Assembly: GCA_016177765.1 (NCBI GenBank) | Contig: JACOUP010000008.1 | Span: 705,165-769,164, forward strand | Direction of reading: 5' to 3' | DNA length: 64,000 bases | Source: Deltaproteobacteria bacterium | Lineage (GTDB): Bacteria; UBA10199; JACPAL01; JACOUP01 | Shown: positions 49,217 to 58,280 of the stretch, in pieces | How the letters are laid out: each line of letters begins with the position of its first letter | Numbering within the stretch: position 1 is the first letter of the stretch | Position numbers and translations under genes: made by a program | Notes under the pieces: model-generated | What the model was told of the DNA's origin: nothing | The model's database searches: none | Seen by the model: the letters and a program-made list of their open reading frames with translations, nothing else

Positions 49217-50176
49217 ATGGCTAACCCACCTGAAATATTTAGGATTTCTGCCTCCGAGGCCGATCAAAGACTGGACCGGTACCTTGTCCAGAAACTCTCC
49301 CTTTCCAGAAAAAGGGTCAAGGCGCTCCTGGACCGTGGGAAGATTTTTATCAACGGTCACAAGGTGGTGATCGCCTCCTGGGAGGTCAATCAGGGTGATA
49401 AACTTCAGGTTTTTTCAGAAAGGTCCGAGGAAGATCCTTCCCAGACCAAGCCCCAATTTTTGAAGGTCGCTTATGAGGACTCGGACCTTCTCATTGTGGA
49501 AAAAGATGCCGGGATCCCTTGTGAAAAATCGCCGGTTGCCTGGCGCCCCTCCATGGTGGCGATGGTCAATCAGTATTTAAAAAAGACCCACCCCCATCTT
49601 CCGGCCCACTATGTCGGACTGGTTCATCGTCTGGATACCGACACCTCCGGACTTCTTATTTATACCAAGACCAAAGAGGCGAACAAGATTACGGAGCAGT
49701 TTAAAAAACGAACGGTGGTGAGAAAATATTTGGCCCTTGTGGAGGGGAGGGTAGAGGGGGAGAAAAAAGTTTTGGAGGGGTACCTCGCTCAGGCCAATCT
49801 TCCCGGTGGTAAAAAGATAAAACTGGTTCCGAAGGGAAAGGGGAAGAGGGCGGTCACCACCTATACCGTTTTAGAGCGTTACGGGAAGGCAACACTTTTG
49901 GAGATTTCGATCAAGACCGGTCGGACCCATCAGATTCGTGTCCAGTTGGCAGCAATCCGGCATCCGATCCTGGGGGACCGGATCTACGGATCGACCGCTT
50001 CTCGTGATGGGTCGTCTTTCAAGCGTCAGGCGCTCCATGCCAACACCCTCTGTTTCCGTCATCCGGTGACCGGCAAAAAAATAGAGTTAATTTCTGAACC
50101 TCCCCGTGATTTTCGACGGCTTATCGATCGCCTGCGCGAAGGGTGGTCCACCCAAGGGCGATTCGCCCAGGGGTGA
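49217..50176 (+). CDS. rluD: RluD-family ribosomal large subunit pseudouridine synthase
   Basis: A 319-aa pseudouridine synthase. Residues 12-80 are an S4 RNA-binding domain (QRLDRYLVQKLSLSRKRVKALL); the catalytic Asp is in HRLDTDTSGLLIYTKT; TGRTHQIRVQLAAIRHPILGD is the second signature. The specific uridine cannot be told. The C-terminal 12 residues (GWSTQGRFAQG) come from the 15-nt array; the first two units carry TGG and CGA where the consensus has TGA, and the third unit's TGA is the stop codon. Confidence 0.92.
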   Translation: MANPPEIFRISASEADQRLDRYLVQKLSLSRKRVKALLDRGKIFINGHKVVIASWEVNQGDKLQVFSERSEEDPSQTKPQFLKVAYEDSDLLIVEKDAGIPCEKSPVAWRPSMVAMVNQYLKKTHPHLPAHYVGLVHRLDTDTSGLLIYTKTKEANKITEQFKKRTVVRKYLALVEGRVEGEKKVLEGYLAQANLPGGKKIKLVPKGKGKRAVTTYTVLERYGKATLLEISIKTGRTHQIRVQLAAIRHPILGDRIYGSTASRDGSSFKRQALHANTLCFRHPVTGKKIELISEPPRDFRRLIDRLREGWSTQGRFAQG

Positions 50177-50226
50177 TTCACCCAAGGGTGAGCCACACAA
50201 TGGTGTGTCACCCAGGGGCGCTAGCT
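50141..50226. repeat. 15-nt palindromic array, 6 units, at convergent gene ends
   Basis: Unit starts at 50141, 50156, 50171, 50186, 50201 and 50216 are exactly 15 nt apart: GGGTGGTCCACCC, GGGCGATTCGCCC, GGGTGATTCACCC, GGGTGAGCCACAC, TGGTGTGTCACCC and a partial GGGCGC. The first two show compensated stem changes. The array gives the stop codon of rluD and holds the stop of the convergent Rsm22-type gene. Confidence 0.92.
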
Positions 50227-51432
50227 GATAATTTTTAGGGGTGTCTCTTTCTCGACCCTTTTGATCGCCTCCATCTCAACAATATAACCCCTTTTAAGAC
50301 GATCGAATGGCGTATTCATTGGAGAACGATCGCGATCAAGTCTTTCGGTGTGGAGGAGCTGACCGGATTTTGCCGACTCCTCCCCGCACAAGACAACCTC
50401 CGATTTGCCGTTGGATCTCATCAGCGAAGAAACAACACGCCAACTTGGGACGGGTCCTGTCTCGGGTTCCGCCCAGCCGTGCTCACCCGTTCCGCTCGGC
50501 CGGGCGCCCGACCCTCGCCACCCGTCCCTGTCTGATCCTGCTAGAATCAAATACGAGCATTTTAAATAATCCTTTCGAATGCCAATCCTCTGGTCAAACT
50601 CCTCGATCATCTCTGTCGGTTCCCATTCAATGTAGGTATGGCACCAATCGCGCCGATTTTCTTTGAGCATCGGGCAGAGCCGCTGGTGTGTGCAGGGGGC
50701 AATGGTTATCGGGATATTTTGAGGGTTCTCACTACTGAGGAGGGCATCGTGGAGTTCCATCAATTCGAGTGTTGTCTTTCGGAGGGCCGGTTCTACAATA
50801 AGAATCTTTCCTTGGGGGGTGAGGTGATGATTGAGGAGCCGGATCAGCATGTTCCGGCGTTTCTCCGGATGGAATATCTCATTCAAGGTATTGACCATCA
50901 AGATCAAGTCATACCGGTCGTGGTGCAGAAAAGCGGGCAGGGGTTCTCTTTCGAGATCGGTTTTGACACTACGGAACTTGGAGGGGAGGGGAAAATGGGG
51001 TGAAAGTTTTTGGTGAAGGAGCCGTGCCTCTTCCAAAATGGCGCTATTCTGATCGACCGCGGTATAGTGAATGGAGGCTTTTGTAAAAAACAGAAGACTC
51101 CCTAGAAGCCCGGTGCCCGGCCCGCTCCCAAGGTCCAAAATTTTGATCGGTTCTTTTGTGTCTGGCCAACTGTCGGCTGGGGCCTGACGAAGGAGCGGCG
51201 GGATCTTGAGGGCGTTCACCAAAAGAAAATAGGCGATGTAGCCGGAACGCAGTTCTTTCTGATTAAAATAGTTTTTGGTGAGCGATCCCCTGTCGCTGGT
51301 GAACGACAGGCTGAGCTCAGCGACCCCTTTTTCAAAAAAACCGTAAGGAAAAGAGGGAGGCCTCTTCCCCTTGGCCGGGAAGTAGTAGCGTTCGATCAGA
51401 AAATCTTGAATGATTTTGTCGAGAGAGACCAT
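50221..51432 (-). CDS. Rsm22-family methyltransferase-like protein
   Basis: A 403-aa protein of the Rsm22/METTL17 family, which assists small-subunit assembly or methylates its rRNA. It has the SAM motif ILDLGSGPGTGLLGSLLFF (residues about 95-115), YDLILMVNTLNEI, and the C-terminal signature APCTHQRLCPML...DWCH with RKDYLKCSYLIL, whose cysteines bind iron-sulfur in relatives. ATG 51432 is used; a TTG at 51474 in frame is possible. Residues about 302-328 (Gly/Pro-rich) are encoded by the 80-bp element. Its stop lies in the 15-nt array. Confidence 0.85.
   Translation of the reverse strand: MVSLDKIIQDFLIERYYFPAKGKRPPSFPYGFFEKGVAELSLSFTSDRGSLTKNYFNQKELRSGYIAYFLLVNALKIPPLLRQAPADSWPDTKEPIKILDLGSGPGTGLLGSLLFFTKASIHYTAVDQNSAILEEARLLHQKLSPHFPLPSKFRSVKTDLEREPLPAFLHHDRYDLILMVNTLNEIFHPEKRRNMLIRLLNHHLTPQGKILIVEPALRKTTLELMELHDALLSSENPQNIPITIAPCTHQRLCPMLKENRRDWCHTYIEWEPTEMIEEFDQRIGIRKDYLKCSYLILAGSDRDGWRGSGARPSGTGEHGWAEPETGPVPSWRVVSSLMRSNGKSEVVLCGEESAKSGQLLHTERLDRDRSPMNTPFDRLKRGYIVEMEAIKRVEKETPLKIIS
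50448..50527. mobile_element. 80-bp palindromic element, copy 2 (inside Rsm22-type gene)
   Basis: This copy is identical to 36676-36755 except for one base, which turns a stem A-U pair into a G-U on the coding strand. Ends are GGACGGGT and ACCCGTCC. It is translated in a different frame from the mnmE copy, so the protein sequence is not what is conserved. Confidence 0.85.
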
Positions 51433-51491
51433 TTTTAGAAAGAGTTTATTTTTGACATTATCGGCCCTCACCAATAGCTATAGCACACTTT

Positions 51492-51638
51492 ATGTTATTT
51501 CGGGTTCTTTGTTCGATCGGCACCGTTTTTCTCCTCATAGCCCTCTACAGCTATTTCATAAATGGTATCTTGGGGAACGGTGTGATTGCACTGATCGCCT
51601 TCTGGCAGACTAGAGGAAAAATCGCTCTGCTAACGTGA
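51492..51638 (+). CDS. Possible small membrane protein
   Basis: A 48-codon reading frame in a 219-bp gap: MLFRVLCSIGTVFLLIALYS is a plausible membrane helix, with a second hydrophobic stretch (GILGNGVIALIAFW) and a short basic tail. No good ribosome binding site is seen and no homology is claimed. It may be chance. Confidence 0.25.
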   Translation: MLFRVLCSIGTVFLLIALYSYFINGILGNGVIALIAFWQTRGKIALLT

Positions 51639-51693
51639 TTCAATAAATGTGTGCCTGACCGAACAATTTAAAAATGAGTGTGCTAAGTCGCCT

Positions 51694-52200
51694 TCAGCAG
51701 ATGCCGATTGTTTTGCTTCGACGTTCAAGTAGGACAACATCTCGCCAACATCCGTCCATCTTACCTATTTTTTCTCGGATTCCTATTTCTCGAAAGCCGC
51801 AAGCTTTGTGCAAGGCCAGACTTGTTTTATTCTCTGGAAAAATTCCTGCCTGAATTGTCCAAATACCTTCTATTTCAGATGCTCCAATCAGAGCATTCAG
51901 CAAAAGATGGCCGATGCCTTTGCCTCGTACTACAGTTGCAACGTAAACACTCACTTCACAAACACCGGCATAAACGCACCTTTCCGAAACAGGGCTGAGT
52001 GCCGCCCACCCCGTAATTTGCCCCTCTTTTTCAGCAACCAACCGACATTTTTTCAAATGACCCTTATCCCATATTTCCCATGTGGATACTTCCTGTTCAA
52101 ATGTGGCGTGACAGGTTTTTATACCTTCAAGATAAATCTCTGCCACTATAGGCCAATCAGATTGGCCCAGTGGACGAATGTTGATTTGACTTGCATTCAT
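51694..52200 (-). CDS. GNAT-family N-acetyltransferase (phosphinothricin/methionine sulfone type)
   Basis: A 168-aa acetyltransferase. INIRPLGQSDWPIVAEIYLEGI, TCHATFE and the acetyl-CoA motif VSVYVATVVRGKGIGHLLLNALI are typical of PAT/YncA-like proteins, and IEGIWTIQAGIFPENKTSLALHKACGFREIG is motif B. The target is a small amine or methionine analogue, not known here. ATG 52200 overlaps the stop of the S23-type gene by 4 bp (ATGA). Confidence 0.9.
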   Translation of the reverse strand: MNASQINIRPLGQSDWPIVAEIYLEGIKTCHATFEQEVSTWEIWDKGHLKKCRLVAEKEGQITGWAALSPVSERCVYAGVCEVSVYVATVVRGKGIGHLLLNALIGASEIEGIWTIQAGIFPENKTSLALHKACGFREIGIREKIGKMDGCWRDVVLLERRSKTIGIC

Positions 52201-52556
52201 TGATTCCTCAAACTTTGCACTAATTTCGTCAACATTTGACAAATCGCTTGAAGATCGTCTCGTAACTCAGTCTTCTGGTTCCCAACTATCAAGCCCAGTT
52301 CGAATCCCAGTTCAATGAGCGGGACACATTCAAAAGCAGATCCTCGGGCAATGTAGTAAAAATTTGCTTTGTCTTTTGCATGCCAACGACCAGAACCCTC
52401 GGCAAGGTTGAGAGTGATGCTTGTGGCAGCTCTATTGAGCTGATCGCACCAACTGTACTGGTTTTTGATCTCTTTGGTAATTGTCAGAATCTTTTTGGAG
52501 AAACTGAAAGCTCTTTTATAAACATCCAAGCCTTCAAACGCAAACTGATCATTCAT
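52197..52556 (-). CDS. Four-helix bundle protein (23S rRNA-intervening-sequence type, S23)
   Basis: A 119-aa protein matching the S23/IVP family: FEGLDVYKRAFSFSKKILTITKEI, LNRAATSITLNLAEGSGRW (the NIAEGxGR-like signature) and FYYIARGSAFECVPLIEL. These small proteins form pentamers and are found inside 23S rRNA insertions or free in genomes, with unknown role. It is coupled to the GNAT gene. Confidence 0.88.
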   Translation of the reverse strand: MNDQFAFEGLDVYKRAFSFSKKILTITKEIKNQYSWCDQLNRAATSITLNLAEGSGRWHAKDKANFYYIARGSAFECVPLIELGFELGLIVGNQKTELRDDLQAICQMLTKLVQSLRNQ

Positions 52557-52566
52557 AAGTTTTTTC

Positions 52567-52657
52567 CGAAAAACGAATTACGAAGAACGTGAACGAAATT
52601 TGGCGTAGTTCGTTGACGTTTTTCGTTCTTCGTGGAAAATTTGTCTGCGCCAAATTT
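52567..52657. repeat. Three nested inverted-repeat pairs
   Basis: CGAAAAACG (52567-52575) pairs with CGTTTTTCG (52617-52625); ACGAAGAACG (52580-52589) with CGTTCTTCGT (52624-52633); AAATTTGGCG (52596-52605) with CGCCAAATTT (52648-52657). All are perfect. They lie in the spacer between the S23-type gene and tRNA-Leu. The arms cannot all pair at once, as they cross. Confidence 0.75.
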
Positions 52658-52661
52658 TCTG

Positions 52662-52745
52662 TGCCCGGGACAGGACTCGAACCTGCATGGTATTGCTACC
52701 GTCAGCCCCTCAAGCTGGTGCGTCTACCAATTCCGCCACCCGGGC
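52662..52745 (-). tRNA. tRNA-Leu (anticodon GAG)
   Basis: The minus strand begins GCCCGGGTGGCGGAATTGGT and closes with CCCGGGC plus A. The acceptor stem is perfect, the anticodon loop reads TTGAGGG (GAG), and there is a long variable arm and GTTCGAGTCC T-arm. CCA is not encoded. It lies 53 bp downstream of secG on the same strand, a common association. Confidence 0.95.
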
Positions 52746-52798
52746 AATCTACAGTACGGAGCCTTATAAAAGAATGTGTGGTCCGGTGCAAGAGAGAA

Positions 52799-53089
52799 CT
52801 ATTTCGAAGGCTGGGTTTCCGGGGGTGGGACGTTATCATCCAGCACCGATTTGGAGGTGGTTGGTTTCGCCATCTGGGCCAAGAGAATCGAAGTGACCAG
52901 AAAGACAATCGCGGAGACCGTCGTGATTTTGGAAAGTAATGTTGCCGCCCCGCGTGGCCCGAACATCGCCTGCGAACCACCGGCGCCGAAGGTGGCCCCC
53001 ATATCGGCCCCCTTGCCAGCTTGTAAAAGAACAACGGTGATAAGAAGGATGCAAACGATAAAATGAATGACAGTGATTAAGGTTTCCAT
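52799..53089 (-). CDS. secG: Protein-export membrane protein SecG
   Basis: A 96-aa SecG with two membrane helices (LITVIHFIVCILLITVVLLQ and LLSKITTVSAIVFLVTSILLA) and the family loop GKGADMGATFGAGGSQAMFG. It aids the SecYEG translocon. It follows tpiA by 6 bp. Confidence 0.96.
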   Translation of the reverse strand: METLITVIHFIVCILLITVVLLQAGKGADMGATFGAGGSQAMFGPRGAATLLSKITTVSAIVFLVTSILLAQMAKPTTSKSVLDDNVPPPETQPSK

Positions 53090-53095
53090 GGTAGA

Positions 53096-53842
53096 CTACC
53101 TCTGACAGATTTTTATAAATTGGTCAACAACGAGACTCGCCCCACCCACCAGCAGTCCTTCGACGTTTTTCACCCTCAAAAGTTCTTTTGCATTGTCCGG
53201 TTTGACACTACCGCCATAGATAATTCTTACCTGATCCGCTGTTGGGGCATCGTAAATCTTGGCGAGGGTATTGCGGATAAAACTGTGGACCTCTCCCACC
53301 TGTTCCACCGTGGCGTTGTTCCCGGTTCCGATCGCCCAGACCGGTTCATAAGCGATCACAAAATGTTTGAGGTCGGTCATCGCAATTTCCTGCAAGGCCC
53401 GTTTGAGCTGGCGTTCAAGGACCTCCATCGCCTGGCCGGCGTTCCTTTCCTCCACGGTCTCGCCGATACAGAGGATCGGGATCAACTCCTGCATCAGCGC
53501 GGCTCTCACCTTTTTGTTGGCGGTTTCGTCGGTTTCCCCGAAGAGGCGGCGCCTTTCGGAGTGGGCGATGAGGACGTACTGACAACCGGCCTCTTTCAGG
53601 AAGGAACCGGCAATCTCCCCGGTATAGGCCCCCTCCAGTTCCCAATAGAGGTCTTGACCGGCGGTCTTGAAATCGGTTTCCTGGAGGGCGATATGCGCCG
53701 AATAGAGGGTGGTAAAGGGGAGGGCAAAAACGATCTCAAGACCGGTGGTCTCTGCCAGTTTAAAACGGAATTCGGTGAGACGCTTCAGCGTATCACCGAT
53801 CGTCCCATGCATCTTCCAGTTCGCCACAATGAGATTTGTCAT
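53096..53842 (-). CDS. tpiA: Triosephosphate isomerase
   Basis: A 248-aa TIM. ANWKMH, IAHSERR (catalytic His), AYEPVWAIGTG (catalytic Glu) and RIIYGGSVKPDN are all present. It interconverts dihydroxyacetone phosphate and glyceraldehyde 3-phosphate. It is contiguous with pgk. Confidence 0.98.
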   Translation of the reverse strand: MTNLIVANWKMHGTIGDTLKRLTEFRFKLAETTGLEIVFALPFTTLYSAHIALQETDFKTAGQDLYWELEGAYTGEIAGSFLKEAGCQYVLIAHSERRRLFGETDETANKKVRAALMQELIPILCIGETVEERNAGQAMEVLERQLKRALQEIAMTDLKHFVIAYEPVWAIGTGNNATVEQVGEVHSFIRNTLAKIYDAPTADQVRIIYGGSVKPDNAKELLRVKNVEGLLVGGASLVVDQFIKICQR

Positions 53843-55042
53843 TTAGTCCTCCAAGGCCTTGATCCCCGGGAGTTCTTTTCCTTCCAGGAATTCCAGGGTG
53901 GCCCCACCCCCCGTGGAGAGATGGGTGATCTTTGATTCAACACCCGCCATCTTGACGGCCGCCAGTGAATCACCACCACCGGTTACGGAAATCGCCCCGG
54001 AATCGGCGATCTCCCTGGCGATGGTGAGGGTCCCCTTGGCAAATGAGGGAAGTTCAAACATCCCCATCGGTCCGTTCCAAAAAATGGTCTTTGCCTCACG
54101 GAGGATCTTGCAGAAATTATCCAGTGTCTTCGGTCCGATATCCAGCCCCTTCATCCCCTTCCGAATGTTGGCAGACAAGGTTGTCTCCACCGGAGATCCT
54201 TCCCTGGCTTCAGCGGCGACCCGATGGTCTGTCGGCAAATAAATCCTGATCCCTCGGGTCTTGGCCCTCTCCAGGATCCTGCTGGCCAGGTGGACCTTCT
54301 CCTCTTCCTTGAGAGAAGCCCCCACCTCAACCCCTTCCGCGGCGAGAAAGGTGTAACTCATCCCCCCGCCGATCAGGAGGGCGTCCACCTTGCCCAAAAG
54401 ATTCTCGATCACGCCGATTTTATCGGAAACCTTGGCGCCGCCGAGGACGACAACAAACGGTTTTGCCGGTTTGGGTGAATCACCCTTGCCCAGTAGTTTT
54501 CCCAAAAATTCAAGCTCTGTTTTGACCAAAAATCCGGCTCCTTTCTCCTTGAAATGGGAGACCATCCCGACGGTCGAGGCATGGGCCCGGTGACAGGTGC
54601 CGAAGGCGTCATTGATATAGATATCACCCAGGAGGGCCAACGATTTGGCGAAGGCCGGATCATTTTTTTCCTCTTCTTCATGAAAACGGAGGTTCTCAAG
54701 CAAAAGAACCTGTCCTTCTTTTAACTCGTAGACCAACTTCCGGACCGCATCCCCGACACAATCTTCCGGGAAGAGGAGATCCTGCCCCAGGAGTTCCGAG
54801 AGGCGTTCACCGATCCGAACAAGACTGTCTTCGGCATGAAATCCTCCCTTGGGGCGTCCCAGATGGGAGGCGAGAATAACACGCCCCTTGTTTTCCAGGG
54901 CGTAACGAATAGTCGGGAGCGACTCCCGGATCCGGGTGTCGTCGGTAATGTCACCTTGATCATTGCGGGCCACGTTGAAATCGACACGGAGGAAGACCCG
55001 TTTTTCCTTCAGGTCAAATTGGTCGATGAATTTGAGTGACAT
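53843..55042 (-). CDS. pgk: Phosphoglycerate kinase with a small insertion
   Basis: A 399-aa PGK; RVDFNVARNDQGDITDDTRI, HLGRPKGG, VVLGGAKVSDKIGV and WNGPMGMFELPSFAKGT are diagnostic. ATG 55042 is used; reading to 55069 adds nine residues overlapping the gap gene. Residues 186-190 (GDSPK) are one 15-nt unit, in a loop before the FVVVLGGAKV strand. Confidence 0.97.
   Translation of the reverse strand: MSLKFIDQFDLKEKRVFLRVDFNVARNDQGDITDDTRIRESLPTIRYALENKGRVILASHLGRPKGGFHAEDSLVRIGERLSELLGQDLLFPEDCVGDAVRKLVYELKEGQVLLLENLRFHEEEEKNDPAFAKSLALLGDIYINDAFGTCHRAHASTVGMVSHFKEKGAGFLVKTELEFLGKLLGKGDSPKPAKPFVVVLGGAKVSDKIGVIENLLGKVDALLIGGGMSYTFLAAEGVEVGASLKEEEKVHLASRILERAKTRGIRIYLPTDHRVAAEAREGSPVETTLSANIRKGMKGLDIGPKTLDNFCKILREAKTIFWNGPMGMFELPSFAKGTLTIAREIADSGAISVTGGGDSLAAVKMAGVESKITHLSTGGGATLEFLEGKELPGIKALED
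54473..54485. repeat. 15-nt palindromic unit in pgk
   Basis: GGGTGAATCACCC, read as GDSP on the minus strand. Confidence 0.8.
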
Positions 55043-55049
55043 CGGTTTT

Positions 55050-56060
55050 TTAAAGATGCTTGGAAACAATCTTGATCAGATCCACCATCCGGTAGGAAAA
55101 ACCGATTTCGTTATCATACCAGGCCAGCACCTTGACCAGGTGCTTTTCCAGAACATTGGTGGAGAGCATGTCAATGATCGCCGACTCGGTGTTTCCGTTG
55201 AAATCGATGGAGACCAGCGGCTCGTAGCAACAGGAAAGTATTCCTTTCAGGGGACCTCCGCCGGCAACCTCAAAGGCCCGGTTCACCGCGGGAATTGAGG
55301 CCTCTTGTTCCACTTCGCAAACCAGATCGATCAATGAAACATTGGGAGTCGGCACACGGATTGAAATGCCATCCAGTTTTCCCTTGAGCTCCGGAAGGAC
55401 AACCCCGATCGACTTAGCCGCGCCAGTGGTTGTCGGGATCTGGCTCAAGGCACCGGCGCGGGCCCGGCGGAGATCTTTGTGATACTTGTCCAGAATTTTC
55501 TGGTCGTTGGTGTAGGAGTGGATCGTTGTCATAAAACCGCGGCGGATTTTAAAGTTTTCATGCAAAATCTTGACCACAGGGGCAAGACAGTTTGTGGTGC
55601 AAGAGGCGTTGGAAATAATCTGGTGTTTGGCCGGGTCGTAAGTCTTCTCATTCACCCCGACCAGCAAGGTGGCATCGGCTTCTCTACCGGGGGCGGAGAT
55701 GATAACCTTCTTGACACCTTGCACGAGGTGTTTTGCCGCCGCCGGGCGAGCGGTAAATTTCCCCGTACACTCCAGGACAAGGTCGACATTTTCCTCCCTC
55801 CACGGAATTTCGGAGGGTTCCTGGTGCGAGACAAGCCGGATCCTCTTCCCATTAATCGAAAGATGACCATCCTCCCCCTTGAGATCGGCATGAAGACGCC
55901 CATGAATCGAATCATATTTGAGGAGGTGGGCAAAACCGGCCGGGTCGATCTTGTCATTGATCATCACAATGTCAAAATCGTCAAAAGAGCCCTCCACCCA
56001 GGCGCGGAGGATCCCTTTCCCGATGCGTCCCAACCCATTGATTCCAACGCGGGTTTTCAT
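55050..56060 (-). CDS. gap: Glyceraldehyde-3-phosphate dehydrogenase, type I
   Basis: A 336-aa GAPDH. GINGLGRIGKGILRAW is the NAD site, SNASCTTNCLAP holds the catalytic Cys, and VLPELKGKLDGISIRVPTPNVSLIDL and WYDNEIGFSYRMVDL are signatures. ATG 56060 (MKTRVGING) is used; the upstream frame to 56195 overlaps the groE promoter. It leads the gap-pgk-tpiA-secG series. Confidence 0.98.
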   Translation of the reverse strand: MKTRVGINGLGRIGKGILRAWVEGSFDDFDIVMINDKIDPAGFAHLLKYDSIHGRLHADLKGEDGHLSINGKRIRLVSHQEPSEIPWREENVDLVLECTGKFTARPAAAKHLVQGVKKVIISAPGREADATLLVGVNEKTYDPAKHQIISNASCTTNCLAPVVKILHENFKIRRGFMTTIHSYTNDQKILDKYHKDLRRARAGALSQIPTTTGAAKSIGVVLPELKGKLDGISIRVPTPNVSLIDLVCEVEQEASIPAVNRAFEVAGGGPLKGILSCCYEPLVSIDFNGNTESAIIDMLSTNVLEKHLVKVLAWYDNEIGFSYRMVDLIKIVSKHL

Positions 56061-56118
56061 GGCGGGGCGAAAGTATACAGCTTTGAACCCCTCCGTCAAT
56101 GGTGATTTTGCCAAGGGC

Positions 56119-56150
56119 CCCCTTGACAAGGGGAAAAGAATCACTATATT
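56119..56150 (+). promoter_or_regulatory. Candidate groES-groEL promoter with palindromic operator
   Basis: TTGACA (56123-56128) and TATATT (56145-56150) are 16 bp apart. The -35 lies inside the inverted repeat CCCCTTGACAAGGGG. No CIRCE (HrcA) element is seen; another repressor is possible. Confidence 0.5.
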
Positions 56151-56229
56151 CCCCCCGCCTTTGAAGAAGTCTAAAAGAGGCTGTTGAAAGGTCATTTAAG
56201 AGCAACCTTAAATTTAAAAGGAGGGAGTT

Positions 56230-58183
<1,954 letters not shown>

Positions 58184-58206
58184 GCTCCTATAATTCAATT
58201 GACTTC

Positions 58207-58256
58207 AAAAGCCCCGACGCGCTAGAAGGGATGCGGCGCGCGGGGCTTTTGTCTTT
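58207..58256 (+). terminator. groEL intrinsic terminator
   Basis: AAAAGCCCCG and CGGGGCTTTT form a 10-bp stem with an inner CGCGC/GCGCG stem and a loop, followed by a T-rich tract. It lies 24 bp after the groEL stop. Confidence 0.9.
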
Positions 58257-58280
58257 TAGGAAAAGGAAGGAACCATTCAC

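Noticed and set aside
50141-50226. CRISPR array
   Set aside because: The units are contiguous 15-nt repeats with no unique spacers and no cas genes nearby.
56101-56229. CIRCE operator for HrcA upstream of groES
   Set aside because: No TTAGCACTC-N9-GAGTGCTAA sequence is present.
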